Part shown: positions 8,992 through 16,165 of the stretch, in pieces
How the letters are laid out: the number at the start of each line of letters is the position of its first letter
How positions within the stretch are numbered: the stretch's first letter is position 1
Assembly (NCBI GenBank): GCA_023525915.1
Contig: CP026657.1
Coordinates: 3,496,001-3,560,000, forward strand
Source: Acetispira formosa (nom. nud.)
Lineage (GTDB): Bacteria > Desulfobacterota > Desulfarculia > Adiutricales > Adiutricaceae
Length of the DNA stretch: 64,000 nt
Direction of reading: 5' to 3'
The notes under the pieces: model-generated
The model's input: the letters and a program-made list of their open reading frames with translations, nothing else
Told to the model about the DNA's origin: nothing
The model's database searches: none
Translations under genes and position numbers: made by a program

Positions 8992-9112
8992 GCTTGTCAG
9001 CGGAACCCCCCGGTAATCCACGGCACGCCCCTGCACGGACCGCTGCTTCCTTCCGGATCTGACGGGGTTAGTGTGGGAACGTCCGCGAAGCCGAGGAGCC
9101 CCGCTGACAAGC
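8992..9112 (-). ncRNA. ffs: Bacterial small SRP RNA (4.5S RNA)
   Basis: On the minus strand the apical domain IV is diagnostic: GTCAGATCCGGAAGGAAGCA followed by GCGGT, with the conserved GGAAG loop platform and the symmetric internal loop bound by Ffh. Flanking segments TTCCCACACTAACCCCG and CGTGCAGGGGCGTGCCGTGG give the long rod-like helix VIII pairing. The ends pair as GCTTGTCAGCGG with CCGCTGACAAGC, and the transcript runs into TTTTTTT (8985-8991 region), an intrinsic terminator. Size (about 115-120 nt) fits the small Gram-negative SRP RNA without an Alu domain. It works with Ffh and FtsY to target membrane proteins co-translationally. Confidence 0.93.
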
Positions 9113-9119
9113 TTTTCCG

Positions 9120-9148
9120 AATATACCTTTCTTTATTTCAAAAATCAA
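9120..9148 (-). promoter_or_regulatory. Sigma-70 promoter of the SRP RNA gene
   Basis: Minus strand: -35 TTGATT (9148-9143), 17-base spacer, -10 TATATT (9125-9120), then seven bases to the 5' end of the folded RNA at about 9112. Spacing and distance are ideal for a housekeeping promoter driving ffs. Confidence 0.75.
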
Positions 9149-9164
9149 GTCGAATTTGTCATGG

Positions 9165-9566
9165 TAACTATTCAGCCGGTAGGTGGCGGGTGCTCAGACT
9201 TTTTCCGCCATGCGTCGCCCACGGCCTTTCGGATCAAGGGGATGACCTGAAGGTCAGCGATTCTAATTGTGGCTTTTTCGACTTCAACTTACGGCTCGTA
9301 GCTACACAAAAAGCGTGGTTTTTGTTTCGCGAGCGTCGATTTTGCCGCCAAAACCAGTCGCTGGCGCTCCGTCTCGAAGACTCGACACCCGCGATATGGT
9401 GCGGCGAAAGCCATAATTAGAATTGCTGCTGAAGGTCTATCCCCTTGATCTGAAAGGCCTCCGCCTAGCGCGCACGGAAAAATTCTTCGCGCGGGCGGGG
9501 CAGGAATAGGTAAGTGGCTGATTTTATTGCATCACATTTTTTAATTTTAAATGGGCTGAATAGTTA
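9165..9566. repeat. Outer element with 13-bp inverted ends, hosting a nested MITE
   Basis: Perfect 13-bp terminal inverted repeats, TAACTATTCAGCC at 9165-9177 and GGCTGAATAGTTA at 9554-9566. Inside, arms GGCCTTTCGGATCAAGGGG (from 9223) and CCCCTTGATCTGAAAGGCC (to 9459) pair around the 174-bp element at 9255-9428. Taking out that element plus one target duplication leaves a palindromic unit of about 220 bp, so the outer element came first. No coding region is seen. Confidence 0.7.
9255..9428 (+). repeat. 174-bp MITE-like element, copy M1, with target duplication
   Basis: Terminal inverted repeats CAGCGATTCTAATTGTGGCT and, at the other end, AGCCATAATTAGAATTGCTG. It contains the family hairpin ACAAAAAGCGTGGTTTTTGT and the core CAGTCGCTGGCGCTCCGTCT. 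It is flanked by CTGAAGGTC on both sides (9247-9255 and 9429-9437), a 9-bp target duplication sharing one base with the element end. Inserted into the loop of the outer palindrome. Confidence 0.88.
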
Positions 9567-10201
9567 AACAGTGCCTTTCATAAAATTTTTCGCCCGCACG
9601 GCCTGATCAATGTCGGCGTTTGGGTGGGGTGATGGTTGCGGTCTTCTTTTGTGGGCCGCCCTCCGGGTTTTACCTTTGCCGATCGCACACGTTTGCCCAA
9701 GGCATTTAGGGTGACAACCATCTGAGAATCAATGAAAATCCAGTTCCTGAACAGCCCGGTAGACAGGCTCAACGCTGCTTCTTTTTTTAATGAAAGCTTC
9801 TTATATACTTGTTTTTGTTAAATTTGCTTAATTTTAATCAAGTTTTATTAACTTGTTTTCGGTATAACAAGTATTTATTTGTCAAGCTTGAATTAAAAAA
9901 ATGATTGAGTTAGAATTTAATCGTGAGTCGCAAGAAGTAGCCGACGAAACCACATATCAATAACCTCACCATGACCTCGCCTTTGTCTTTTCTGTTTTCT
10001 TATAAGTAACAAACAAACGGTTCAAGCGCCACTTCGCGGCCAGTTCATTACATTCAGACGGGCCGCCAGACGCGAACATTGGCGGCGGCCCCTGGCCGCT
10101 CACATATCCTGAAATCTATTTTCACAATCAGCGCTCGCGCCCTGCCCGTGTCGGTTAATCTGGTCTCGCCATTTTTTCGATCGTGTCCATAGGAGCATTG
10201 T
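9567..10201. other. Non-coding gap upstream of the TPR gene
   Basis: No supported gene. The first part shares CGGGTTTTACCTTTGCCG-type sequence with the inverted-repeat elements at 39.7-40.1 kb, so it may hold a decayed relative. 9780-9900 is strongly AT-rich and unlike its surroundings. A hairpin with GGGCCGCCA arms lies near 10063-10092. No promoter could be placed with confidence. Confidence 0.5.
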
Positions 10202-12262
10202 ATGATTCTTTATTTGCATCATGAAGAATTTAACGGGCAATTGAATGGTGATATATCGTCCGTAACCGGCCGTCGCCCACATGGCGGCCGCGTTCGTATT
10301 ATGAAATATTTTCTGGCGGTGGTGATCAGCGTCATCCTTTTATCCAGGCCGGCTTTTCTGCTCGGTGAAAACAGGTATGCCGAATTGCCTTATCGCTCAA
10401 CTAATGCCGTCGAAACGGTCAGGCCCTCTCTATTTGCCGGCCATAACCTGGCTTTCAAGGCCGCGGATATAAATGCCCCTTTGGAATCGGGGGAGGCAGC
10501 TGTTCGAGAGAGAGTCGCGACATCAATCGAATTCTCAAATATGCTGCCATATTTTCATGCCCTGGTATTCATTTTCGGCTTTATCATCGGCGTGTGCCTC
10601 ACCGCCCTCCTTATCATCGCTTCAGGCTGGCGCAACGGATATGGCAGCCGGGGGGAGGCCCCGCAACTGGCATCCGCCGGCTCCGAGTCTGTTCCTGCAG
10701 CGGCCGGGTCCACGCCCGCCATTAACCTGAACGGAAACCAACTGCCCGGAGCCCGCCCGGCTGTTGATGAGTCACTCATTCTTAAAATCGGTCTCTTGCG
10801 GGATATTTTGGGAAATATGGCCGACCGGATGGAAAAACTTGAGGCCCTGAGTCCCCCGCAGGCGGTTAATTCCGAAACCGCCATAGTCCAGGAGGAACTT
10901 GAAGACCTGCTCCTGGAGGCCGATCATCTGGTCAACAGTCTGGAAGATGAGGTTCAATCAACCGAAGTGCAGCAGACAACAGAACCAGCGGCGAAGGGCG
11001 CAGCTGACTGCGGGTGTAAAATTGCTGATGAAAACCCGGAATATACGGAAATGCATGCCAAAGCCAGAAACCTCAGGGCGGAAGGCGGCCGTTTCCTGGC
11101 AGAAAATCGCACCACAGAAGCCATGGACCGCTTTGAAGACTCCCTGTCTATTTTATTATCCCTGGTCAAGATCAACCCTGATAACCAGCTTTGGCGGCGT
11201 GATCTGGTTCTGGCCTATCACAATATGGGCCGCACCATGGAGCGGCTGGAAATGACCCAGGAAGCCCTGGATTATTTTGAACAGGCTCTCTCGCTCACCC
11301 GCGACCTGGCGGACCAAAACCCCGACAGCCTGGACTGGCAGCGCGGCCTGGCCGCTTCATACAGCCATGTCGGTAGGATTTCATCTTTTTTGGGCAATTT
11401 TGACGACGCCTGGAAAAATTACGACAAGGAGCTGGAGATTATGCGTGATTTGGTTGACAAACAGCCTGAAAACAAAGCCTGGCAATACGCCCTGGCCTCG
11501 GCCTATCACAACATGGGGCAGCTTCTGGAACGGCGTGGGCAGATCCGTGAGGCTCTGGACGCATTTAAAAAAGATCAGGCCGTCTTAAAGCAACTGGTGG
11601 ACGCTTCACCGGATAACCAGTGCTGGCTTTATGACCTGGCCTGCGTTCATGGGCAGCTGGCCAGAATGTATAAGGACCAGGGGCAACTGAAAGACGCCCT
11701 GGGGCAGGCCAGGCGCTATCTGGGCACCATGAGGCGGCTGTCTGAACGCGATACCGAGAACACCGCCTACCGTCGGGAACTGACTGTGGCCCTGGGGCAG
11801 GTGGGGCGGCTCCTGGAATTGCGCGGGGAATATGATCAGGCCCGCACCACTTTCAAGGCGGCCCTGGAAATCAGGCGGAACCTGGCCAGTATGGAGCCGG
11901 ACAATGCCGTCTGGCAGGATGACCTTCTGGTCTGCCTCTATAAGCTGGGCGACATCTATTTTGCCCAGAAGGACTATGAAAGCGCCTGGCGCTATTATCA
12001 GGAGGCCTTGGAACTGGTGGACGGCCTGATTGAAAAAGACGGGCGGCTGGACAACTGGCAGATGGGCAAGTGCGGGGTGCTCCTTCGTCTGGGCAACCTT
12101 CATCAGGTGCATGATTCGGTCACGGCCACCAATTATTACCGCTCGGCTCTGGACATAGCCGAAGAGCCCCATAGCGATGACGATAAAGAGTCCGACTGGC
12201 GGGAGCTGGCCGGGCTGATCCGAAAAAATATGGCCCAGCAGGAAAGGATGCTGCCGCATTAG
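10202..12262 (+). CDS. Membrane-anchored tetratricopeptide-repeat protein
   Basis: 686 residues from ATG 10202, which has AGGAG at good spacing. An internal ATG at 10301 (MKYFLAVVISVILL) would give a cleaner signal sequence but has no ribosome site. Hydrophobic segments lie at about 34-55 and 117-140 (ALVFIFGFIIGVCLTALLIIASG), then a polar linker, and about residues 270-660 are tandem TPR units of about 50 residues with the recurring pattern NPDN..W...LA.AYHNMG....G...EAL. This TPR layout is a protein-protein interaction scaffold, probably tethered to the inner membrane. No enzymatic domain is visible and no partner is suggested by neighbours; it is transcribed alone. The family with W-rich units is common in Deltaproteobacteria-type genomes but uncharacterised. 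Confidence 0.85.
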   Translation: MILYLHHEEFNGQLNGDISSVTGRRPHGGRVRIMKYFLAVVISVILLSRPAFLLGENRYAELPYRSTNAVETVRPSLFAGHNLAFKAADINAPLESGEAAVRERVATSIEFSNMLPYFHALVFIFGFIIGVCLTALLIIASGWRNGYGSRGEAPQLASAGSESVPAAAGSTPAINLNGNQLPGARPAVDESLILKIGLLRDILGNMADRMEKLEALSPPQAVNSETAIVQEELEDLLLEADHLVNSLEDEVQSTEVQQTTEPAAKGAADCGCKIADENPEYTEMHAKARNLRAEGGRFLAENRTTEAMDRFEDSLSILLSLVKINPDNQLWRRDLVLAYHNMGRTMERLEMTQEALDYFEQALSLTRDLADQNPDSLDWQRGLAASYSHVGRISSFLGNFDDAWKNYDKELEIMRDLVDKQPENKAWQYALASAYHNMGQLLERRGQIREALDAFKKDQAVLKQLVDASPDNQCWLYDLACVHGQLARMYKDQGQLKDALGQARRYLGTMRRLSERDTENTAYRRELTVALGQVGRLLELRGEYDQARTTFKAALEIRRNLASMEPDNAVWQDDLLVCLYKLGDIYFAQKDYESAWRYYQEALELVDGLIEKDGRLDNWQMGKCGVLLRLGNLHQVHDSVTATNYYRSALDIAEEPHSDDDKESDWRELAGLIRKNMAQQERMLPH

Positions 12263-12269
12263 TATATTG

Positions 12270-12400
12270 TGTGGCTTTGTTCCTTCCACTTGCTTTTTGC
12301 CGCCGGACAAAAAGTGTGATTTTTGTCCGGCGGGCGGCTTTATTGGCTTTAATATCAGTCGCTGACGCTCCGTCTCGCCAAGGCTCGACCCCCGCTGTAG
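12270..12400 (+). repeat. Decayed 174-bp MITE-like copy
   Basis: Has the family core (CAGTCGCTGACGCTCCGTCT at 12357-12376) and the central hairpin enlarged to GCCGGACAAAAA/TTTTTGTCCGGC. The terminal inverted repeats are no longer recognisable. It lies between the TPR gene stop and the terminator of the zinc-ribbon gene. Confidence 0.6.
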
Positions 12401-12429
12401 GAGGGAGCGGTTCAGAAGGTAGCTTCTTT

Positions 12430-12472
12430 AAAAAAAGCCGTCCGTCACCTGGCAAAGGTGGCCGACGGCTTT
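12430..12472 (-). terminator. Intrinsic terminator of the small zinc-ribbon gene
   Basis: On the minus strand, arms GCCGTCGGCCACC and GGTGACGGACGGC around a short loop are followed by TTTTTTT, 25 bases past the stop of the 75-residue zinc-ribbon gene. Confidence 0.8.
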
Positions 12473-12495
12473 GTCGGTTAAAGGTGAACGGTTTT

Positions 12496-12723
12496 TTACA
12501 GACCGGCCGCCTCTTTAAACAGCGCCACGTCGAATGTCTCCTTGCAGTCGTAGCAGCGCAGCCTTTCTTTGGTGCGAAGTTCATCCGTAAAATATTCCTG
12601 AATTTCACCGCAGAGCGGGCAAGGGCCTTCGATGGCCTTTACTTCGCGGGTCTGCCTGTCTTCGCAAGCTGATATGATGGTTCCTGGTTTGCCGTCTTCA
12701 ACAAAATCTTGCTCGTTGCTCAT
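12496..12723 (-). CDS. Small zinc-ribbon protein, unknown function
   Basis: 75 residues with a CPLC (about 34-37) and a CYDC (about 57-60) pair spaced as in a rubredoxin-like or TFIIS-like zinc ribbon. There is no signal or membrane segment. GGGGGAGA just before the ATG and a strong intrinsic terminator after the stop mark it as a genuine single-gene unit. The acidic N-terminus and central GPCPLCGEIQEYFTDEL are of the type seen in small nucleic-acid- or protein-binding ribbons. No specific role can be given. Confidence 0.8.
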   Translation of the reverse strand: MSNEQDFVEDGKPGTIISACEDRQTREVKAIEGPCPLCGEIQEYFTDELRTKERLRCYDCKETFDVALFKEAAGL

Positions 12724-12752
12724 TTCTCTCCCCCATGGTGCGTGGTCCGCAC

Positions 12753-12840
12753 TGGACTATGTCTAGGTGTCTTTTTCCCGTAATAGTTAATTACGGCGGC
12801 CGTCATCGTATTAAGAGCGTTGCCCCCTTTGGCTATGGCT
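12753..12840 (+). repeat. Palindromic-element arm (half copy)
   Basis: Contains GTCTAGGTG, then GGCGGCCGTCATCGTATTAA + GAGCG and GCCCCCTTTGGCTATGG, the arm of the 5127-5397 element without its inverted partner. The flank GGTCCGCACTGGACT (12741-12756) recurs inverted at about 59794-59812 next to another half copy. Confidence 0.75.
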
Positions 12841-12870
12841 TGTGCGTGCCTGGGCCCTGGGGGAAACTGG

Positions 12871-13045
12871 CAGCGACTCTAATTATGGCTTTTTCCCTTG
12901 AACTTACGACTCGTAGCTACACAAAAAGCGTGGTTTTTGTTTCGCGAGCAACTATTTTTTTCGTCAAAACCAGTCGCTGGCGCTCCGTCTCGCTACGTTC
13001 GACCCCGGCTTTATGCGGCGGTGTCGGCCATAATTAGAATTGCTG
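12871..13045 (+). repeat. 174-bp MITE-like element, copy M2
   Basis: Ends CAGCGACTCTAATTATGGCT and CCATAATTAGAATTGCTG, internal ACAAAAAGCGTGGTTTTTGT hairpin, core CAGTCGCTGGCGCTCCGTCT. Flanks GGGAAACTGG and GGGAAACGGG agree at nine of ten positions, an aged target duplication. It ends 11 bases beyond the copA stop. Confidence 0.85.
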
Positions 13046-13056
13046 GGGAAACGGGC

Positions 13057-13272
13057 TCAAACTTGTGAATATCCGGTCACGGTGAACCCAAGATCGGTTA
13101 TGGTCTTTTTTACCTGGTCTTCGGTAACCGTGCCGTCATTTTCTATTGTAGCCATTTTCGTGCCCAGGTCCACCTTCACATCCTTCATGCCGGGCAGGGC
13201 TGAGAGAGCTTTCTGAACTGAACCGGTGCAGTGCCCGCAGTTCATGCCTTCGATGTTGATGTTCGCTTTCAT
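13057..13272 (-). CDS. Possible internally initiated CopZ-like copper chaperone
   Basis: In-frame internal start within copA: ATG at 13270-13272 is preceded by AAAGGAGC (13279-13286) at seven-base spacing, a ribosome site as good as that of copA itself. It would give a 71-residue free heavy-metal-associated domain (MKANINIEGMNCGHCTG...), the exact size of a CopZ chaperone delivering Cu(I) to CopA. In E. coli a free CopA(Z) is made from copA by frameshifting; here an internal start, or a lost stop codon that fused adjacent copA and copZ, is the simpler reading. Independent translation is inferred, not shown. Confidence 0.55.
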   Translation of the reverse strand: MKANINIEGMNCGHCTGSVQKALSALPGMKDVKVDLGTKMATIENDGTVTEDQVKKTITDLGFTVTGYSQV

Positions 13273-15609
13273 AGTTTTGCTCCTTTCGCTGGTTGCTGAT
13301 TGATCGGCCGCCGCCGGAAGCGCGGCCTCATTATTTTCAGGGCGGCCGGGTTTGAAAAACCGCAGCCGCAGGGCATTGGAAACCACACTGACCGAACTGA
13401 GGCTCATGGCCGCCGCCGCGATCATCGGGCTGAGGGTCAAACCCCACCAGTGGTAGAAAACACCGGCGGCCAGGGGTATGCCCACGGCATTGTAAAAGAA
13501 AGCCCAGAAAAGGTTCTGGCGGATATTGCGCATCACGGCCCGGCTCAGTTCAATGGCCCCCGCCGCATCCAGAAGGTCGCTTTTCATCAGCACGATGTCG
13601 GCTGATTCAATGGCCACATCCGTGCCCGCGCCAATGGCTATGCCCACATCGGCCCTGGCCAGGGCCGGGGCGTCATTGATGCCGTCGCCGACCATGGCCA
13701 CCTTTTTGCCGCGCTCCTGCAAGGCCCGCACTTCGCGTTCCTTATCCTGAGGCAGCACTTCAGCCAGCACATGATCAATCCCGGCTTCGCGCCGCACAGC
13801 CTCGGCCGTTCCGGCGTTGTCGCCGGTCAGCATGATCACGTCCAGCCCCATGGCTTTTAGTTCGGAGACGGCCTGACGGCTGGTCTTTTTGATAACGTCG
13901 GCCACCGCAATCAGACCCAGAAGATCACCGCCGCGCGTGAAATACAGGGACGTTTTTCCCGCTTCGGCCAGCTCTTCGCCTTTGGATACAATTTCCGCCC
14001 CGGCGATGCCTTCGCTCTGAAGCATTTTGGCATTGCCCGCCAGACAGCGGCTTCCCTCAACAGTCCCCGCCAAACCCTGGCCGGGAACCTGAATGAAACC
14101 CTCCACCGTTTTCAACTGAAGCCCGCGCGTTTCAGCTTCCTTGACTATGGCCGTGCCCAGCGGATGCTCAGACAGTTTTTCCAGCGAAGCGGCCAGAGTC
14201 AGAAGCTCATTTTCGTCCGCTCCGGGCGCCGGCGCGATGTCGGTGACCACGGGTTTGCCTTCCGTCACCGTCCCGGTCTTATCCAGCACCACCGTATCAA
14301 TAGCCTGGGCCAGCTCAATGGCTTCAGCCGATTTTAAAAGGATGCCGCCCGCCGCGCCGCGCCCCGTCCCCACCATGATGGCCGTAGGTGTGGCCAGTCC
14401 CAGGGCGCAGGGGCAGGAAATGACCAGAACGGATATGCCGATCGACAGGGCGAATTCCAGATCATATCCCAGCAGGAGCCACACGGCCGTGGCAACCAGG
14501 GCGATGACAATCACCACCGGCACGAAAATGCCGCTGATCTTGTCGGCCAGTCTGGCTATGGGCGCTTTTGATGAAGTGGCCTCATCCACCAGCCGCACAA
14601 TCTGGGCCAGAGTGGTGTCGTCGCCGACGCGGCTGGCCCGCATCAGGAAATGGCCTGATTTATTGATGGTGGCCCCGGTCACCATGTCGCCGGGGTGTTT
14701 TTCCAGCGGCAGGCTTTCGCCGGTCAGGGCTGATTCATCCAGGTAGCCGTTGCCCTCGGTTATCACTCCGTCCACCGGAAGGCTCTCCCCGGCTTTGATC
14801 ACCACGATATCGCCCACCAGCACTTCTTCACGGGCAATTACCAACTCCGCGCCGCCGCGCAGGACGGTGGCCGTGCGGGGGGCCAGATCCATCAGCTTGG
14901 CAATGGCCTCGGAAGTCTTGCCCTTGGCCCGCGCTTCAAAAAATTTGCCCAGGGTTATCAGGGTCAGAATCATGGCCGCCGATTCGAAATACAGGTTCAT
15001 GGCGAATCTGTGGACGGTCTCCATGTCGCCATGGCCCAGGGCGAAAGACATTTTGTATATGGCGTAAACGCCAAACACCGCCGCCGCGCCGGAGCCGATG
15101 GCAATGAGCGAATCCATATTGGGCGAGCCGGAAAAAAGCGTTTTGAAGCCGACCCGGTAATACTTGAAATTGACGAAAATAACCGGGATGGTCAACAGCA
15201 ATTGAGTGAAAGCGAAGCTCACCGCGTTCTGGACCCCGGTAAGGAAGCCGGGCAGCGGGAGGCCGATCATGTGGCCCATGGAAATATAGAAAAGGGGCAG
15301 GGTGAAGATGATCGAGACCGTCAGGCGGCGCTTCATCTCTTCCATCCCCTGGGCGACTGCGTCAGGCTGGCCTGTTTCAGCTTTCTGTTTGGCATTGCCG
15401 TGAATCGCGGCTCCATAACCGGCTTTTTCCACTGCCGCGACTATATCGCCATCAGCAAGCGCGTTGCCGTCGAAGCTTACCGTCATGTTGTTTTTTAGCA
15501 AATTCACATTAACGTCGGCCACCCCTTCAAGGTTGGCCACCGCCTTGTGAACCCGGCTGGAACAGGCCGAACAGGTCATGCCGCTTATATCGAACTGGGT
15601 CTTTTTCAT
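13057..15609 (-). CDS. copA: Copper-exporting P1B-type ATPase with C-terminal CopZ-like domain
   Basis: 850 residues from the ATG at 15607-15609 (AAGGAGG six bases upstream; the longer frame to 15666 lacks this). Inner-membrane ATPase exporting Cu(I). Domains: N-terminal heavy-metal domain (GMTCSACSS), eight membrane helices, TGES actuator loop, CPC metal site in SCPCALGLATP (near residue 398), DKTGT phosphorylation motif, HP motif (SEHPLG), GDGINDAPALA, then, after a linker of about 30 residues, a second heavy-metal domain (GMNCGHCTG) at the extreme C-terminus, which is unusual for CopA. It diverges from the HxlR-type gene at 15728, a probable local regulator. Repeat M2 follows the stop. Confidence 0.95.
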   Translation of the reverse strand: MKKTQFDISGMTCSACSSRVHKAVANLEGVADVNVNLLKNNMTVSFDGNALADGDIVAAVEKAGYGAAIHGNAKQKAETGQPDAVAQGMEEMKRRLTVSIIFTLPLFYISMGHMIGLPLPGFLTGVQNAVSFAFTQLLLTIPVIFVNFKYYRVGFKTLFSGSPNMDSLIAIGSGAAAVFGVYAIYKMSFALGHGDMETVHRFAMNLYFESAAMILTLITLGKFFEARAKGKTSEAIAKLMDLAPRTATVLRGGAELVIAREEVLVGDIVVIKAGESLPVDGVITEGNGYLDESALTGESLPLEKHPGDMVTGATINKSGHFLMRASRVGDDTTLAQIVRLVDEATSSKAPIARLADKISGIFVPVVIVIALVATAVWLLLGYDLEFALSIGISVLVISCPCALGLATPTAIMVGTGRGAAGGILLKSAEAIELAQAIDTVVLDKTGTVTEGKPVVTDIAPAPGADENELLTLAASLEKLSEHPLGTAIVKEAETRGLQLKTVEGFIQVPGQGLAGTVEGSRCLAGNAKMLQSEGIAGAEIVSKGEELAEAGKTSLYFTRGGDLLGLIAVADVIKKTSRQAVSELKAMGLDVIMLTGDNAGTAEAVRREAGIDHVLAEVLPQDKEREVRALQERGKKVAMVGDGINDAPALARADVGIAIGAGTDVAIESADIVLMKSDLLDAAGAIELSRAVMRNIRQNLFWAFFYNAVGIPLAAGVFYHWWGLTLSPMIAAAAMSLSSVSVVSNALRLRFFKPGRPENNEAALPAAADQSATSERSKTMKANINIEGMNCGHCTGSVQKALSALPGMKDVKVDLGTKMATIENDGTVTEDQVKKTITDLGFTVTGYSQV

Positions 15610-15658
15610 GACTGGCCTCCTTGCGTAATTGTGCGTATTTTCCATCACTGGTATAATT

Positions 15659-15672
15659 GTATCCATGAATAC
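15659..15672. promoter_or_regulatory. Candidate operator in the copA/hxlR divergent promoter
   Basis: GTATCCATGAATAC is palindromic at 12 of 14 positions and lies midway between the divergent starts (15609 and 15728). HxlR-family regulators bind GTAT...ATAC-type palindromes (QsrR, YodB). A TATAAT-like box (GGTATAATTG, from 15650) overlaps it. Assignment is by position and form only. Confidence 0.35.
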
Positions 15673-15727
15673 TTATTTCGCAAGAACGCACTTTTTTGAT
15701 ATCTAGTACCCAAAAGGATACCATCAT

Positions 15728-16156
15728 ATGAATAAAGCAACGCCAACCCCTTCCTGCTGCGGCGGGGCGGCGGCCAGCGAGTCGGCCGCGACCAACTGCC
15801 CGGTTGAGGCTTCGATCAATTTGATCGGCGGCAAATACAAGGCCCTGATATTGTGGAAGCTGACCGGCAGCACCCTGAGATTCTCCCAGCTTCGCAAGGA
15901 AGTGCCCAGCGCCACGGCCAAGATGCTGACCCAGCAGCTGCGGGAACTGGAAGCGGACGGGCTGGTCCGGCGGGAGGTTTTTCCGGTGGTGCCGCCCAAG
16001 GTAGAATATTCTCTGACCGCACTGGGCCGGAGCATCCGGCCGGTGCTGGAAGCCATGTATGCCTGGGGCACGGGGTACCTCAACCAGCAGGGGCTGGAAG
16101 TCAATTGCTCCATGAAGCCCTTTGAAGAACGGACGGAAGTTTTTGGCGAACACTGA
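15728..16156 (+). CDS. HxlR-family winged-helix transcriptional regulator
   Basis: 142 residues. HxlR/MarR-like core from about 24: CPVEASINLIGGKYKALILWKL, RFSQLRKEVPSATAKMLTQQLRELEADGLVRRE and the VEYSLTALG wing, as in HxlR, YodB and QsrR, which sense electrophiles or redox state through cysteines. The N-terminus adds a CCGG motif (Cys10, Cys11) to the conserved Cys of CPV, and Cys is present again near the end (NCSMKP), so metal or thiol sensing is plausible. AAGGA nine bases before the ATG is the ribosome site. It diverges from copA and precedes phoR by nine bases, so it is cotranscribed with phoR at least in part. Confidence 0.88.
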   Translation: MNKATPTPSCCGGAAASESAATNCPVEASINLIGGKYKALILWKLTGSTLRFSQLRKEVPSATAKMLTQQLRELEADGLVRREVFPVVPPKVEYSLTALGRSIRPVLEAMYAWGTGYLNQQGLEVNCSMKPFEERTEVFGEH

Positions 16157-16165
16157 GGTGGAATT

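Noticed and set aside
9073-9420. Plus-strand frame across the SRP RNA and a MITE
   Set aside because: Explained by the ffs gene and repeat M1.
13057-16156. A mobile island around the copper genes
   Set aside because: Only MITE copies flank it; no integrase, direct repeats or tRNA target site were seen.
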